Shown here piece after piece: positions 20,730 to 32,496 of a stretch of DNA of 64,000 bases (position 1 is the stretch's first letter; each line of letters opens with the position of its first letter). Where the stretch lies: NCBI GenBank assembly GCA_002914805.1, contig JXTB01000006.1:1552987-1616986 (forward strand). The letters are read 5' to 3'. Source of the DNA: Parasponia andersonii. Its lineage: Eukaryota > Streptophyta > Magnoliopsida > Rosales > Cannabaceae. Position numbers and translations under genes: made by a program. Under the pieces are notes generated by a model. The model did no database searches. It had not been told where the DNA came from and was given only the letters and a program-made list of their open reading frames with translations.

Positions 20730-23700
20730 ATAGCAATTTGGCCGATTTTAAACCCGAAACTCAATAAATGTCTATAGCCTACTTTTTATAGTCAAGTGAC
20801 TCATGTAAAGACCTGTTGGAAGTCTATATCAAAAATACTTTTATTGAATCATCTTCCCTAACTTTTCACGCTTAAGAGAAATAAAATATGTATTGCAATT
20901 TTCTTCCTCTGTAAATCTTCATCGGCATTGATTTTTTCTTCTTCTTCTTCAAGAGTGTCAGCACCCGAGCTTTATCATTGTTAGATATAGAGTGGATTTC
21001 AATCTAAAACAATATTCAATTTATGAGATCAACCACAAACATCAAAGCTCATCAATAAAAATTGAAGCTCCATTGAGAGGTTTTTATATTCTATTGATTC
21101 AGTTAGAGATCCAAAAGTAAATTAACATCGATTGGCCTTCACTTTTTTTATTAATTTTTGTTTTAGGTTTTTAATAGAATTATTTTTGTTATTTGATTGT
21201 TTTTAGATGAAATACTTAGATTCAATCTCTTTTAAAGTTATATTTTTTCGTAGATTCAATTGAAAATTTAGGGGTTTTTGTTTTCAGTTGATGAATTCCT
21301 ATTTTAATTCATGATTATGTGTGAAAAATATGAGTTTTGGTATATGCTATATCTAATCTAAGTTGTGTAAAATTCGGTTCATAGTTTTTTATATATGGTA
21401 CATAGAAATTTGAATGACGTTTATGATATTGTTATTATGAGGTTCTAATTTTTGGTATATTCAATTGAAAATTTAGACATTTTTATTTTTTGTTGAAGAA
21501 TTCTTATTTTAGTTCATGATTGTGATGAAAAATATGAGTTTTAGTATATGTTAAATCTAATCTAATTCATGTAAATTTGATTCATAGTTTTTTATATGTA
21601 GTACATAGAATTTTGAATGAGTTCATGACATTTGAATGTGAGAGAATTTGGGGTTAGACTCAGTGTCTATTTGGTACATATTTAATTTCTGTTTAGTTCA
21701 TAAACTTGTGTCCTTGGTACATGAAATTATATGCTTAGTTCATAAAGTAGTCAATAAGGTTTATAACTTTATATCTTTAGTTTATTAAGTTGTATTTTAT
21801 AAAGTTGTGTTTCATATATGAGAATATATCGTATACAAATTAGTTCTTGGCATACTGTGTTCCTTACTTTAAGTCTTTAGTTCATATATTCTAGTCTTTA
21901 GTTCAAATTCATAACTCGTTTAGTTCATAAAATTTTATCTCTAATTTATAAAGTTGCCAATATGGTTTATAAGTTTGTGTCTTTGGTTCATAAAGTTCTG
22001 TTTCAAATATGAGAATATATCTCCTTAAAAATTTTCTATTCAGTATATTAAATTAGATATCTAGTTCTATTTGATTTTATTGATGATATTATTCTGTTTG
22101 TTTTATAAATTTATGTTTTTAATTCATGAATTTATGAGTGTGGTTCATGTTACAATTATGGTTTATATATACTATGTATCCTTTATTTAATTCATTTAGT
22201 TCCTAAATTTATCTATATAATTCATAAATTTATCAATATATATTTGTTTTTTGTTCAAAATCAGTCTAATTTGTGTTTAATTAATAAGTTTATATTTTTA
22301 GTTCATAACTTTGTGTATTTGTTTGATACTTTATTATGGTATATGTTAATTTGAATATGGTATATGATTTTTAATGCTTGGTACACGACTTGTAAAATCT
22401 GACAGCTTCTCTCGTGAAAATAGAACTGATCATGGAATATTTGTTATCAAAAGAACAATAGTATTAATGATAAATATTAGCATAAAAGAAATAACACAAA
22501 ACAAAATTATATTATATTAGCAAAAGATGGTCATAGAACTCTATCACTAGGCCGAAGACAGGATGAGAAGGAGATACAGAAGTGATACGGAAACACAAAA
22601 TGAACGTCATATAGAACATATGCTCTCATTTTGATTTAGCAAAAATAATATAGTTTTTTTAGTTTGACAAGATTATTATATTGAATACTTTTAATTTTGA
22701 AGATATTCAACGGTAGATAATTTTCTCGTTAGTTTATATGTTTTATGTAATGCAATTTGATATAAATTTAAATTATTACTTACTTATTTTTGGTAATTCA
22801 CTTTTCGAGGTACACTTGAATAATTTTTAAAAAGTTGAAATTGATTAGGAATGATAATATAAATTAAAATAAAATTCTCTTTTTATAGTATATAATCTTT
22901 TGAACTAGGTACATAAGATTTTATTCATGGTTTATTTTAATATGAAATATGTAAATAACTTCTAATACTCTGATAAGATATATGAACCAGTATACTATAC
23001 TCAAATACCATAACTCAACTAAGAAATAGTATATAAATTTATCATTTCGAAGATAATATATATGTTTATATACAATCACTCAACTCCAAAAATCATCTAT
23101 AGTATTTTTTTTTTCATTACTTGATAAGAATTCGCCAATAATATATTTATTCAAACATAATCTGGTATATATATTATACACAATGATGATTTTTTTTTAG
23201 TTCTACCAATAAAAAATAAATTCAATAATATATCAAAGAATCTAATGCATAGCCTTGTATACCATGACATAATTTAATACACCACAACTAAAAATTCATG
23301 TACCTGAAAGTATAAAACTTAGAAACAAAGTAACAATATCAAATATCTAAAATAATAAATTCAGTATGCAACCACATATACCAAGATAAAAAATTTATAT
23401 ACCTTGATATAAAAAAAAAACCACATTTATTTCAAAATAAAACAAACTATAAACTCAATATAAAAAAAGTAATGATCCCTTTGTCCCATAAACTGATATC
23501 ATAGGCCTATAATGACACCACTTTTTAATGGAAACTTCAAATACCATAAAAGTACTTCAAATTCTATCTTAATCAACTTCATAATCAGTATATAAACTTA
23601 TAAAAAAAAACTAAGAAACAAACATTAGTAAAAAAAATAATATCATATCTACTGGTTCAGGAGGTACATACAAATATAAATCAAGTTAAAAAAATCCTTA

Positions 23701-24626
23701 TTGAACATTAAAAATCAGGTACCATAAAAAAACTAGATCAGAAAAATAATATACCTAAGTTCAAACTCTTGATCAATAATAGCAAAATAATTAATACGTT
23801 AGTCAATAATAACTACACAATATATACCATCACAAAAAAGTAAAGACAAAGAATATATGAACTAAATAAGAGTACTGAACATCTAAGATTAATAATAACA
23901 AAGAAAAAGCATATGACAATACAACAATTACATACACCAAGACCAAAAATATATGAACTAAATAAGATATACAGAATATGTTCAATAACAAAAACTAGTG
24001 AACAGTATTACCATTTACCACAAAACATATCACGTACACTACCACAAATATCATATATACCATGAACAAAAATTAATGAACTATTGCCAATTACAAAAAC
24101 TAATTTCAAAATGCACAACAAAATACAAAAAAGCTATTAAGACCTAACAAAAAAATAATATTATACTTAAATTAAAATTAGTTGTAACATGAATTCTCAA
24201 TATAAATTAAAATCTCCAAAACTAATACACAATACAATCAAATCAAAATCAAAAGAATAATACATATTAAAACAAAATCAAAATAAAAAATGTCGGAGAT
24301 TTGACTAAGGTAAATACACAAATTGCTAAAAACACTAGAAATCTGAGAAAATGAATAAAACAACCTCAAAGAAGACAATAATGGAACAAACAATGCTAGA
24401 GAAGAAGAATAATGAAGATATATACAGGAAAATACACGAAGCCATCGTAGATCCAAAGAAAACTATGAATATTGAAGAAAAAAATCAATGGAAGAATGAA
24501 AGAGATTCAGGAAAAGAAGAGTGAAGAGAGTGAGAGAGAGAGAGAGAGAGAAGCCATCGTAGATCCAAAGAAAACTATGAATATTGAAGAAAAAAATCAA
24601 TGGAAGAATGAGAGAAATTCATGAAA

Positions 24627-24666
<40 letters not shown>

Positions 24667-24840
24667 AGGAAATAAAAAAAGACAAACGAAAAAAATGAAT
24701 TATTTCATTAAGGACAAAAATAGAAAAGTATAAATTAATTAGTTGGTGGTTTTTAAATAGGAGACATATAGCTATAAATTTTAAATTTTGAATATAAACT
24801 TAACTGGTTTTAAAAATTTGGATATATACCAAATTTTCTC
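20730..24840. mobile_element. Possible long fold-back / Mutator-like non-autonomous element
   Basis: The left half (about 21300-22400) is full of GTTCATAAA, TTTAGTTCAT and GGTATAT/GGTACAT words; the right half (about 22900-24080) is full of their complements (ATATATGAACTAAATAAG at 23853-23870 and 23949-23966, ATATACC, TGTACC). The outer left (20900-20950, CTTCTTCTTC-rich) faces an outer right GAAGAAG-rich part (24395-24410). The vocabulary is therefore inverted about a centre near 22.6 kb, as expected for terminal inverted repeats over 1 kb long. Divergence is high and I cannot set exact ends or a target duplication. No protein gene recognised inside; a short hydrophobic reading frame at 24456-24238 is not convincing. 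Confidence 0.35.
24440..24663. repeat. 112-bp tandem duplication carrying (GA)n microsatellites
   Basis: Unit 1 (24440-24551) and unit 2 (24552-24663) both start AGCCATCGTAGATCC and run through AATATTGAAG to a GA repeat. Slippage in the GA tract probably drove the duplication. Confidence 0.9.
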
Positions 24841-24849
24841 AAATTTCTT

Positions 24850-26758
24850 TGCTTTGTATCCAATTTGCTTTATTTTATTCTTTTTTTTTTTCTTCTAGAA
24901 CCTTGTTTTTACATTTTCTCATGCAGATTATTTGTTTCTCCCATAGTTTTTTTGGTTTAATAATTTAATCTTTTCGTTCTAAAAATTAAAAACTAACAAT
25001 TTGTTTTAGTTCATAGATTTGCAAAAAAGAAAATGACTTTAAAAGGTGCTCGAGATGCTTTTAACATGGATTTTAATTCTTGTCATAACATATCTTTTTA
25101 TTTATTATATGGTACCTTTGTAATTGTATGAGATGCAAATATAACTTCTCATGTACATAATCCAAAGGGTGGCTCTATTGCCACTTATAGTTTAGTTCCC
25201 CGCACTTTTTCTAAAATAATATCTCAATTGCATTTTAAAATTTACAAATTACTTCTTACACTCATAATTTTTCCTAAATTATACTCGAATTAAGTTTTGT
25301 TCGTTCTTTTTCCACGTATTACTACATTTAACCATTAATCCTTCTCACACCTTCCCCCGTCTTATTTGTTCCTCTTTTGCCCTATGGGTTCATCTCTTTT
25401 GTCACAGATTTGTTTTTATTTTATCGTTAATCTTCTCACCTTACCCCGAGGCAGTCCTCATCTATACCCTAAAAAGAAAAGTACTCATCAATCTTTGTTT
25501 CTATCAAAAATATCGTTATTCAATTTTTGGTTTATCACTTGTTACTCATCACAATTTTTTGCTTTCATTTACTAAGGTGCTAGTTTTTATTTTCTCATAA
25601 AATTTCAAAACTGACCGAAAAGAGAATTAAAATCCCTGTAAACTACAAATAAATAAAAGAAAAACCAAATTGAAAGGGAAAATTTGGGAAATGGCTTTGT
25701 TGATTATGGGATGCGTTACTGTTTCATTCAAGTAATAATGTTCATCAAGATAATTTCGTGATCATCATGTGATTTGGAGCCCAACAACGATTCATAAGCC
25801 CTTCTGTAATTTTTTTGTTTTTTGTTTTTTAAAAAAAAGATAACAAAGATGACTAAGAGTCTTGAAAACTCACCCAAGAGATATATGGTTTGCTTAGATT
25901 GATTTTTATTTTCTATTTTTTGTTGTTTTAAACAGAAAACTAGAATTTTTTTAGAAGTTTGATTGGCAACCTTGTTTTTATTTTTTATTTTTAAAAATTA
26001 TTACCAAAAATTTCAAAAAAAGTGGTAACAAAAAAATTCTAATACTTTTATTTTTTTTTTTAAAAATTAAAAAAGAAAAGAACATACATATATGTATACA
26101 CATACACAAATACAAGTCTATATGACTTTCTCAGTTGTTATTTGTAGTTTTTTATTTTTAGAAATAAATAGTGAAATAAAACTTGTTAAGCATATTTCTA
26201 ATTTTTAAAAATTAAAAACTAAAACGAAATTTTTACTTCTATTTCAATTTATTTAAACAAAAAACTAGAAATAAATCCAAACAAATCCTAAGTAGTTACA
26301 AATTATTTTTAGTTTAGATTTATTTTTTATAGTTTGAAAAGGTTTATTTTCTAATTCTTTACATAGATTGTGTGTGAAAAGAATATCAAATAAAGATACA
26401 CTTTAAGAAGTAAAATATTTTACAGAAGCATTAAAAAGTAGTTTCACAAAGAATTTTATTTACAATAAAAAAATTATTAAGATAAAGTGTGAGAAACGTA
26501 GACAGAAGAATGATAATAGAGTCATCTTAATCCAAATAGTGATGAATTTAGTACTTTTCTAAATTTATATCATAAAAAGAAAAAAATCAGAACCCAAATT
26601 AAGAAATTGGATTCCTTTTATTCCTTCATCTCTGACATCTGAGTTCAAAATTTGTATTGGAAAATTCTAACTTTATTTTTTCCTTCTCTTCTGCTAGAAT
26701 ATTAAAGCCATTTTCTTTCAATACTTTCTCATCTCTCTTATTTGTAGTCTAAAGCTTT
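24850..26758. other. AT-rich intergenic region
   Basis: No gene or bounded repeat seen. Reading frames here are short and low in complexity. Confidence 0.5.
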
Positions 26759-26773
26759 AAAGAAACAAGTTTA

Positions 26774-26972
26774 TTTTATTTTATTTTTAAAAAGTGGGGC
26801 TTAACTTATCTCCACTTATTATAAATTAAAAGAAAATACTTACTATTACCCAATCCCCACCCTACCCAATTAGGGATAATAGGCTTTCACGGTTACTCCT
26901 GGCGTGACTCGAACCTAAGACTAAGATTCTAGGTAGTGGGTGCTCTTACCATTTAAGCTAACCTACTTTGTC
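26774..26972 (-). mobile_element. tRNA-derived SINE with 15-bp target duplication
   Basis: The minus strand has a tRNA-like head with an A box (TAGCTTAAATGG, 26960-26949) and a B box (GGTTCGAGTCA, 26915-26905), then a body and an AT-rich tail. The element is flanked by the 15-base direct repeat AAAGAAACAAGTTTA at 26759-26773 and 26973-26987. Pol III promoter boxes, length about 200 bp and long target duplication are the hallmarks of a SINE moved by LINE machinery. Not a functional tRNA, since no acceptor stem pairs across the head. Confidence 0.9.
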
Positions 26973-27191
26973 AAAGAAACAAGTTTACTTAAGCTAGAAT
27001 GCAACACATATTTCTATATTAATCTATCATAATTATTTGAAAGCACCATTTTATTCTAAATTATAAAAGAGCTCTTTCTTATTATCGAAAGCGAAAGGGT
27101 ACAATAATAATCGGTCCATTTTGCCTAAAGTACCCAAAACTAAAAATGTACGATTCACAATTTCAAGTTTACTTAGATAGTACATAACTAC

Positions 27192-27440
27192 TTGATCATA
27201 TCATATTATAGCATGTCTGGCTTGGATGCAAGGAAGGCCACTACTAACCTTTCTTCCTCTTTTTCAACTTCAGGCCAAGCCTCAGTCTATCACTCCATAG
27301 GTGGTGCTATAAGTACTTGTTCTTTTATTTTTGAGGCTTTATTGATTTTTGGGTTTCTGATTTTTCTTTCTCTTGCTATTATTTCATTTGGGATTTTTTT
27401 GAATTGGAAAATAAAGCTTGGACTATCGTGTTTTGATTGA
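27192..27440 (+). CDS. Unrecognised small reading frame with one strong hydrophobic segment
   Basis: 82 codons; a second ATG at 27213 is an alternative start. The N-terminal part is Ser/Thr-rich (SSSFSTSGQASV); from about residue 44 follows a long hydrophobic stretch (FIFEALLIFGFLIFLSLAII) and a short basic end (NWKIKLGL). I do not recognise the family. Its composition is less repetitive than chance frames nearby, which is the only reason to list it. It lies between a SINE and a gypsy LTR with no visible promoter. Confidence 0.25.
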   Translation: MIISYYSMSGLDARKATTNLSSSFSTSGQASVYHSIGGAISTCSFIFEALLIFGFLIFLSLAIISFGIFLNWKIKLGLSCFD

Positions 27441-27543
27441 TGTAATTTTAATGCTTTGTTATATTATCGATGCAATTATTCTCTGTCCCAGATGATTGGG
27501 TACTAGAATTATAGCTTGGTTTTTGTATTATGTAGATACTATG

Positions 27544-28272
27544 TGTGGGGGCTATTTCTATAATACTTATCACATCGATTGAGAGGCAATGGATAAATGG
27601 TATGGAATAGGTCAGCTCAATATAAATCTCCAAGAATACTATTTAAACGGTATGTGAGTTCCGCATGATGCATTACGAGCTTGCTCGTCCATATGGATAA
27701 GAGTTGACCCTATCTCAAGTTCGTATCGGACAGACTCTGGATAAGGTTAGCTGATCCCAAACCTCTTTTTGAAAAAGAGTCTAAAGAGGATCTCTGACTA
27801 ATTGTCCTTACAAGTAACACTCAATCCCAGATTTAGTAAGGGCATTTAATGCCACATCATGGTCGTCATGTGTGTTAGCTAAACCACTTTAACAGAGCGA
27901 CAAACAACCATGATCTTATCCCTTCTAGACACATATCAGAAGCTATCAGGGAAAACAATTTATGTCAACTCAAAAGAGATTGTAGCTTCCATAATCCGTA
28001 ACTTTAGGAGGACATGATGATGAAATAAGGTAATTGGTCCTAAAATTAGGGGCCACTGAGTTCCTAATTCTGGAATATAAATATGGCACAACATCTTGGT
28101 AACATGTTAGGTTCAATTTCTGCTATTTAGTTCTAAAAAAGAGATAGACGTGTCTAATTTAAGTGTTAGAGAGTTTTGTAGGTAGCCATCCTCATCTCTC
28201 CTTTCAAAACCGAGAGCATAGTTAATTGGAAGTAATAGAAATATATAGACAATTGGTGGAAAAATGGACCAA
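27544..28272 (+). repeat. Probable 5' LTR of a Tat-like gypsy element
   Basis: Starts near TGTGGGGGCTATTTC and is followed by TTTGGCACTATCTGAGGG (28275-28292), which resembles the plant Tat/Retand primer region (TTGGCGCCGTCTGTGGG). A TATA box TATAAATA is at 28076-28083. A gag frame starts about 120 bases on. Ends are approximate because no second LTR was found. Confidence 0.5.
28076..28083 (+). promoter_or_regulatory. TATA box of the gypsy LTR
   Basis: TATAAATA in GGAATATAAATATGGC, about 190 bases before the LTR end, the usual place for the U3/R promoter. Confidence 0.5.
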
Positions 28273-28391
28273 CTGTTTGGCACTATCTGAGGGAAAGTGA
28301 AAAAAAAAAAGTTAAAAATTTCACGACAGTGTTCTCCCTGAATAAAAAGCCGTACGATATTAGATGGCACCCTCGAGAATGATGACAAGAA

Positions 28392-29490
28392 GTGTGTGAC
28401 CTGAAGACGAGGAGAGGTCTCAGGGGGGCATCGCCTAATTTGGTACAAAAGCTAGACCAAATACTTGCCGTTTTGGCAAAAGCAAACAGGAAAGTGGAAA
28501 TAGCTCACAAGGCCATCCTAGGCCTAAAAAGAGAGGTCACAGAGGTTCACAGAGATAATGTCCATATCAAAGGATTACTGGTAAGTAAAGCCAATAGTGA
28601 ACGAAGAGATGACTTCGACGAAGAGGTCCAGCAGGAAGTCAGAAGACAACACATCCCAACGAGGGGGAAAACTCCTTACACTGTTTAGATCACAAATATG
28701 GAAAGAACAACAGAGTCAAGTAAGTCTCCCTCTCAGATGGAAATAACGATGGATAGACAATGCTAGAAAAGTCTTGAAAATATACCTCCTGACTGGAAAG
28801 GAGAAATGATGGCGGAACTTAGTAAGAGATTTAGGGCCTATCACAGCCAGACCCCTATGACTTAGAAGAACAGACAATAGGGGAATTTACCAAATAACCT
28901 TCACCAATTGGATTCAATTAGAGACCAAGCTAGAAGATTTTACAGCCCTAACACTCAAGTCATTCGAGGGAAAGAATAACCCTTTTGACCATATATACTA
29001 GTTATAGTAGAAAATGGCCTTGGAGACTAAAAATAAGGTCGTGATTTGTAAAGTCTTTTTCACCATATTGGCACGGCCAACTTTTTCATGGTTTAGACAG
29101 CTCCTAGAGAGGTCCATAAATGGATTCAAGGACTTTTGCAAACTGTTCCTGAAACAGTATGCGAATGTTAGGAGGCAACATAAGACCATGCAAGATTTGG
29201 ATCATTTAGAGTACTCTACAGACGAGTCCCTGAGAGAATACCTATCTCGTTTCCTAGATATGATATCCCAAATACACGACGCTGACTCGATACAAGCTGT
29301 GAGTTCCTTTGTCAGAGGTTTGCAACTGGGCTCGATGTTGTCAGATCATTTACTCTTAAATTTGCCGTATGACATGTCTAATGTACTATCAAAGTTGGAA
29401 GGGGTTTTTAGAGCATTGGAGAGCCATCAAAAAGCACCCAAAACTTCTACAACGACAGCAACAATACTGGCACAGACCCTGACGACATAA
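28392..29490 (+). pseudogene. Gag of a Tat-like Ty3/gypsy element, broken
   Basis: A charged coiled-coil-like N-terminal part (28392-28688) and, after stops, the conserved retrotransposon gag core at 29014-29490 with FSWFRQLLERSINGFKDFCK, KQYANVRRQHKTMQDL and ESLREYLSRF. This block is typical of the Tat/Athila side of plant gypsy elements. At least one stop and frame change between 28688 and 29014 make it non-functional. Confidence 0.85.
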
Positions 29491-30059
29491 AGAGTGAAGA
29501 AGCCTATACAGTACCAAGGGCCAGCTCTAAAGAAGACAACCCTAGACCAAGCCAATCAGGAGGGTGACAAACAGAGAAAGAGATTTAAGGACCCTCTGCC
29601 TAAATTTGAGCTCAACACAACGATTGATGTAATATTCCTCTAGAATAAAGATAAGGGTATTTTCAAAGATTCTCCTAAGTCTAGCATCCTGGACCACATA
29701 AAAAATAGAAATAAGTACTACCAATTTTATAAAGACCATGGACACGACACCATTTATTTTTATAGCCTTTACGCACAGGTCATGAAAGCCATTCAAGTTG
29801 GTAAGTTGAAGCAGTATATAAAAGCAAATGAGAGTCAACCTAAGGGAGGTGTTGCTAGGCAAGATAAAAGGAAGTAGACCTAAGCCTCAGGATCAGGAAA
29901 GCAGCCTCTAAGGATAATCCCAATGATCGTGGGTAGACTAGAGGTAACCCAGAACCAGGAGGAAAAAGCGAAGTTGTAGAAAAAGGCTGAAGAGAGGGTA
30001 AAATGCCTGAGCAGCCTAGGCCATTCCGTGAATAATCTGATGACGAACGAAAGCTATAC

Positions 30060-30833
30060 ATCCACCACACCTATCACCTTCACCCAGCAAGACTTGGCCG
30101 TAGTATGTCTACCTCACAACGATCCTTTAGCAATCAAATTGTAGATTGATTCTTTAATGGTAAGGAGGGTTTTGGTCGATGGCAGAAGCAGCCTGGACAT
30201 TCTGTTCCTCAGCATATTTGAAAACATGGGTCTGAACTAGAATATTATCAAGTCGACCTATCAACCCCTGTTTGCCTTCAACGGTGGCATGGTCAGCCCT
30301 TAGACATCGTGACATTGAAAGTATCCATCGTTGAAAGGTGTATGGATATGGATTTTATCATCGTTAATTGTTAATCCTCTTTCAATGCTATTATACGGAG
30401 AGGATAGGTTCACACTATGCATGGGGTCATGTCAACTCTTCACCAAGTTCTAAGGTGTTAGTCGAAGGATGGTACTTATATAATAGATATCAGAGGCAAC
30501 TAGACTTCAGTGAAGAAATGCTTTTCAACTGCTTTGAAAGGAACCAAAGAGATAGTGAGTATCTTGCCTGAAGGGAAGTAGCAACCAAAAGATCGCCTGC
30601 TAGTATACTTGAACCAGATTGAAGAAGAGTTTGAAAAGCTAGAAACCAAAATTGAAGAGCAAGTAGAGATGCTTTTGGAGAAATCAGACCCGGAGAAAGT
30701 AGTTTTGGTTAGAGCCCTATTATCAGGTGAAGAAAGAGATAGGTTAATGGAATTTTTAAAGCAAAATAGGGATGTCTTCGTGTGGTTCCAGAATGACATG
30801 CCTGGGATAGACCCCCGTACATGTTATCATTGA
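30060..30833 (+). pseudogene. Protease and pre-RT remnants of the Tat-like gypsy element
   Basis: A protease block VRRVLVDGRSSLDILFLS (about 30160-30215; the family reads LVDGGSS) follows the usual lead-in for this lineage, then several stops and frame shifts. At 30609-30833 a linker ends in LKQNRDVFVWFQNDMPGIDP, the conserved segment just before reverse transcriptase. RT, RNase H and integrase are absent: the element is cut at about 30833. Confidence 0.8.
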
Positions 30834-31750
30834 TTGAATATTGACTATTAAGTCTATTTTATACTTATCTTTACTATTCTTTCAAGCTTAAGAATTGCTC
30901 ATCTTTGTTATCCTTTTATCCAATTTTATTATTTTTGGTGTATATTTCATGTGAGGAGTCTTGAGCTAGAGAATATCGAATTTTGAAGAAAAATCGAGAT
31001 TTGAAGAAGGCAATTTAGACCAATTGCAAGCAAAGACAGGAGAACTCAGTCTCAGCATCTTTACAGAGTGAAGCAGTGCCACTAGATTAAGAAAAACTAG
31101 GCAAAAAGTGGGCGCTACAGTACTAGGAGTTCTAGAAACCTAGTGCCATAGTTCCAAGGAATGGTGCCACAACGCCAAGTGTGGCACTATGGTATTAATC
31201 CTGTGGCACTGGGTCTACTATTCCGTGGCACTGCAGCACCACCCTTTCGATCGTCTTAGCACCGCAGCACCACAAAGCACAGATATGTTGCAGAATTCTT
31301 GGTTCATGGCCAGTTTTTTCTTTAGTATTTAACCTCTCTTCTGCAATTAGCTGAGGATGATAAAGGAAAAACCCTAGCAGCCAAAGTTAGAGGGAGATAG
31401 GGAGAGTTTCTGAAGGAGACACAACAAGGAGCAAAAGGAACACAAGTATTCAAAAGGAAACCAGCGGATTGAACAAGCTTCAAAGAATTTTTCTATCTTT
31501 CCTTTGTTTATTCTTTATTTATCTGCTATGGATGTATATCAGCTATATCATTTTTGTTATGTTCTTCTTTACATAACTATGAACTAAACTCTTTCTTTGG
31601 GGATGCCATCAAACCTCCAATGTAATTCAATTGCATTATTTTCCTCAGTTATTTTTGACATCTATTGATGAGTTAATTGTTCTATCTTATGCTTAATCCT
31701 TTTGTTTGTTTGGCCATTGAACTGATTGTTGTGTGAAATCTATATGAACT
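30834..31750. repeat. Unclassified repeat-like fragment between the gypsy and Copia relics
   Basis: No coding frame. Between 31070 and 31280 it has a cluster of GTGCCAC/GTGGCAC words in both orientations, then AAAACCCTAGCAGCC and a leader-like stretch ending in TATGAACTAAACTC. This looks like the LTR or leader of another retroelement, but I cannot assign it or find ends. Confidence 0.35.
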
Positions 31751-32226
31751 TGTGTCTTCAATTCTTTGATTCTACCTTTGTTGGGTCCCGCTACCAACAT
31801 GTCATCCATGTCCAACAATAACATAATGAAGTCACTATCTTCATTAAACCTCCTGAAGTATATGCAGTGGTCTGAACTGAGTCTGTTGTATCCAAGGCTT
31901 ATAATGAAGGAATCAAATCTCTTATACCAATACCTTGGCGCTTGTTTGAGACCGTATAGAGATTTGTTCAACCTGCAAACCAAGTTCTCCTTACTTGTTT
32001 CAGCAAAACCTTCTGGTTGGAGCATATAAATCTCTTCTTCAAGTTCTCCATGAAGAAAAGTAGTTTTCACATCTAGCTGCTCTAGATGTAGGTCAAACGT
32101 AGCACATATCACCAGAACCACTCTAACTATTGTCAGTCGAACTATAGGTGAAAATATCTCATTAAAGTCAATACCTTCTTTTTGAACGTATCCTTTTACC
32201 ACTAATCTCGCACGATACTGCTCCAC
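31693..32226 (-). pseudogene. Copia reverse transcriptase fragment, truncated
   Basis: Minus-strand frame with the Copia RT core: QYRARLVVKGYVQKEGIDF, LDVKTTFLHGELEEEIYM, QPEGF and KSLYGLKQAPRYWYKRFDSF. The catalytic box, YVDD in the family, reads DMDD here, so the tyrosine is lost. The frame leaves homology at about 31757 and stops at 31693; the rest of RT, RNase H and the 3' LTR are gone. Just upstream (32262-32260) a TGG-to-TGA stop separates it from the linker. Confidence 0.9.
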
Positions 32227-32496
32227 TTGATCATTGCTATCACGCTTGATCTTATAGACTCATTTGTTGCCAATAGCCTTCCTTCTTTGTGGTAGTGAAA
32301 TAAGATCCCATGTTTTGTTCTTGTGAAGGGCTTCAATCTCTTCTTGCATTGCTATCATCCATAGGGATACATCCGAGTTTTTGGTAGCCTCATGAAAAGT
32401 TGTTGGCTCTCCATCCTCTGTTAGAAGACAGTATGTAATATTGCTCTCAATGATATAATCTGAGTGCCATGCCGGTGTTCTTCTCTCACGAGTTGA

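Noticed and set aside
24238..24456. Hydrophobic frame on the minus strand
   Set aside because: Lies in a GA-rich, repetitive arm of the putative fold-back element; serine/leucine richness follows from composition.
24523..24662. CRISPR-like regular repeats
   Set aside because: Only two tandem units with GA runs and no unique spacers; plant DNA. No CRISPR arrays are present in the window.
26880..26972. Functional tRNA gene
   Set aside because: A and B boxes are present but there is no paired acceptor stem, and the unit is flanked by a 15-bp target duplication with a body and tail, so it is a SINE.
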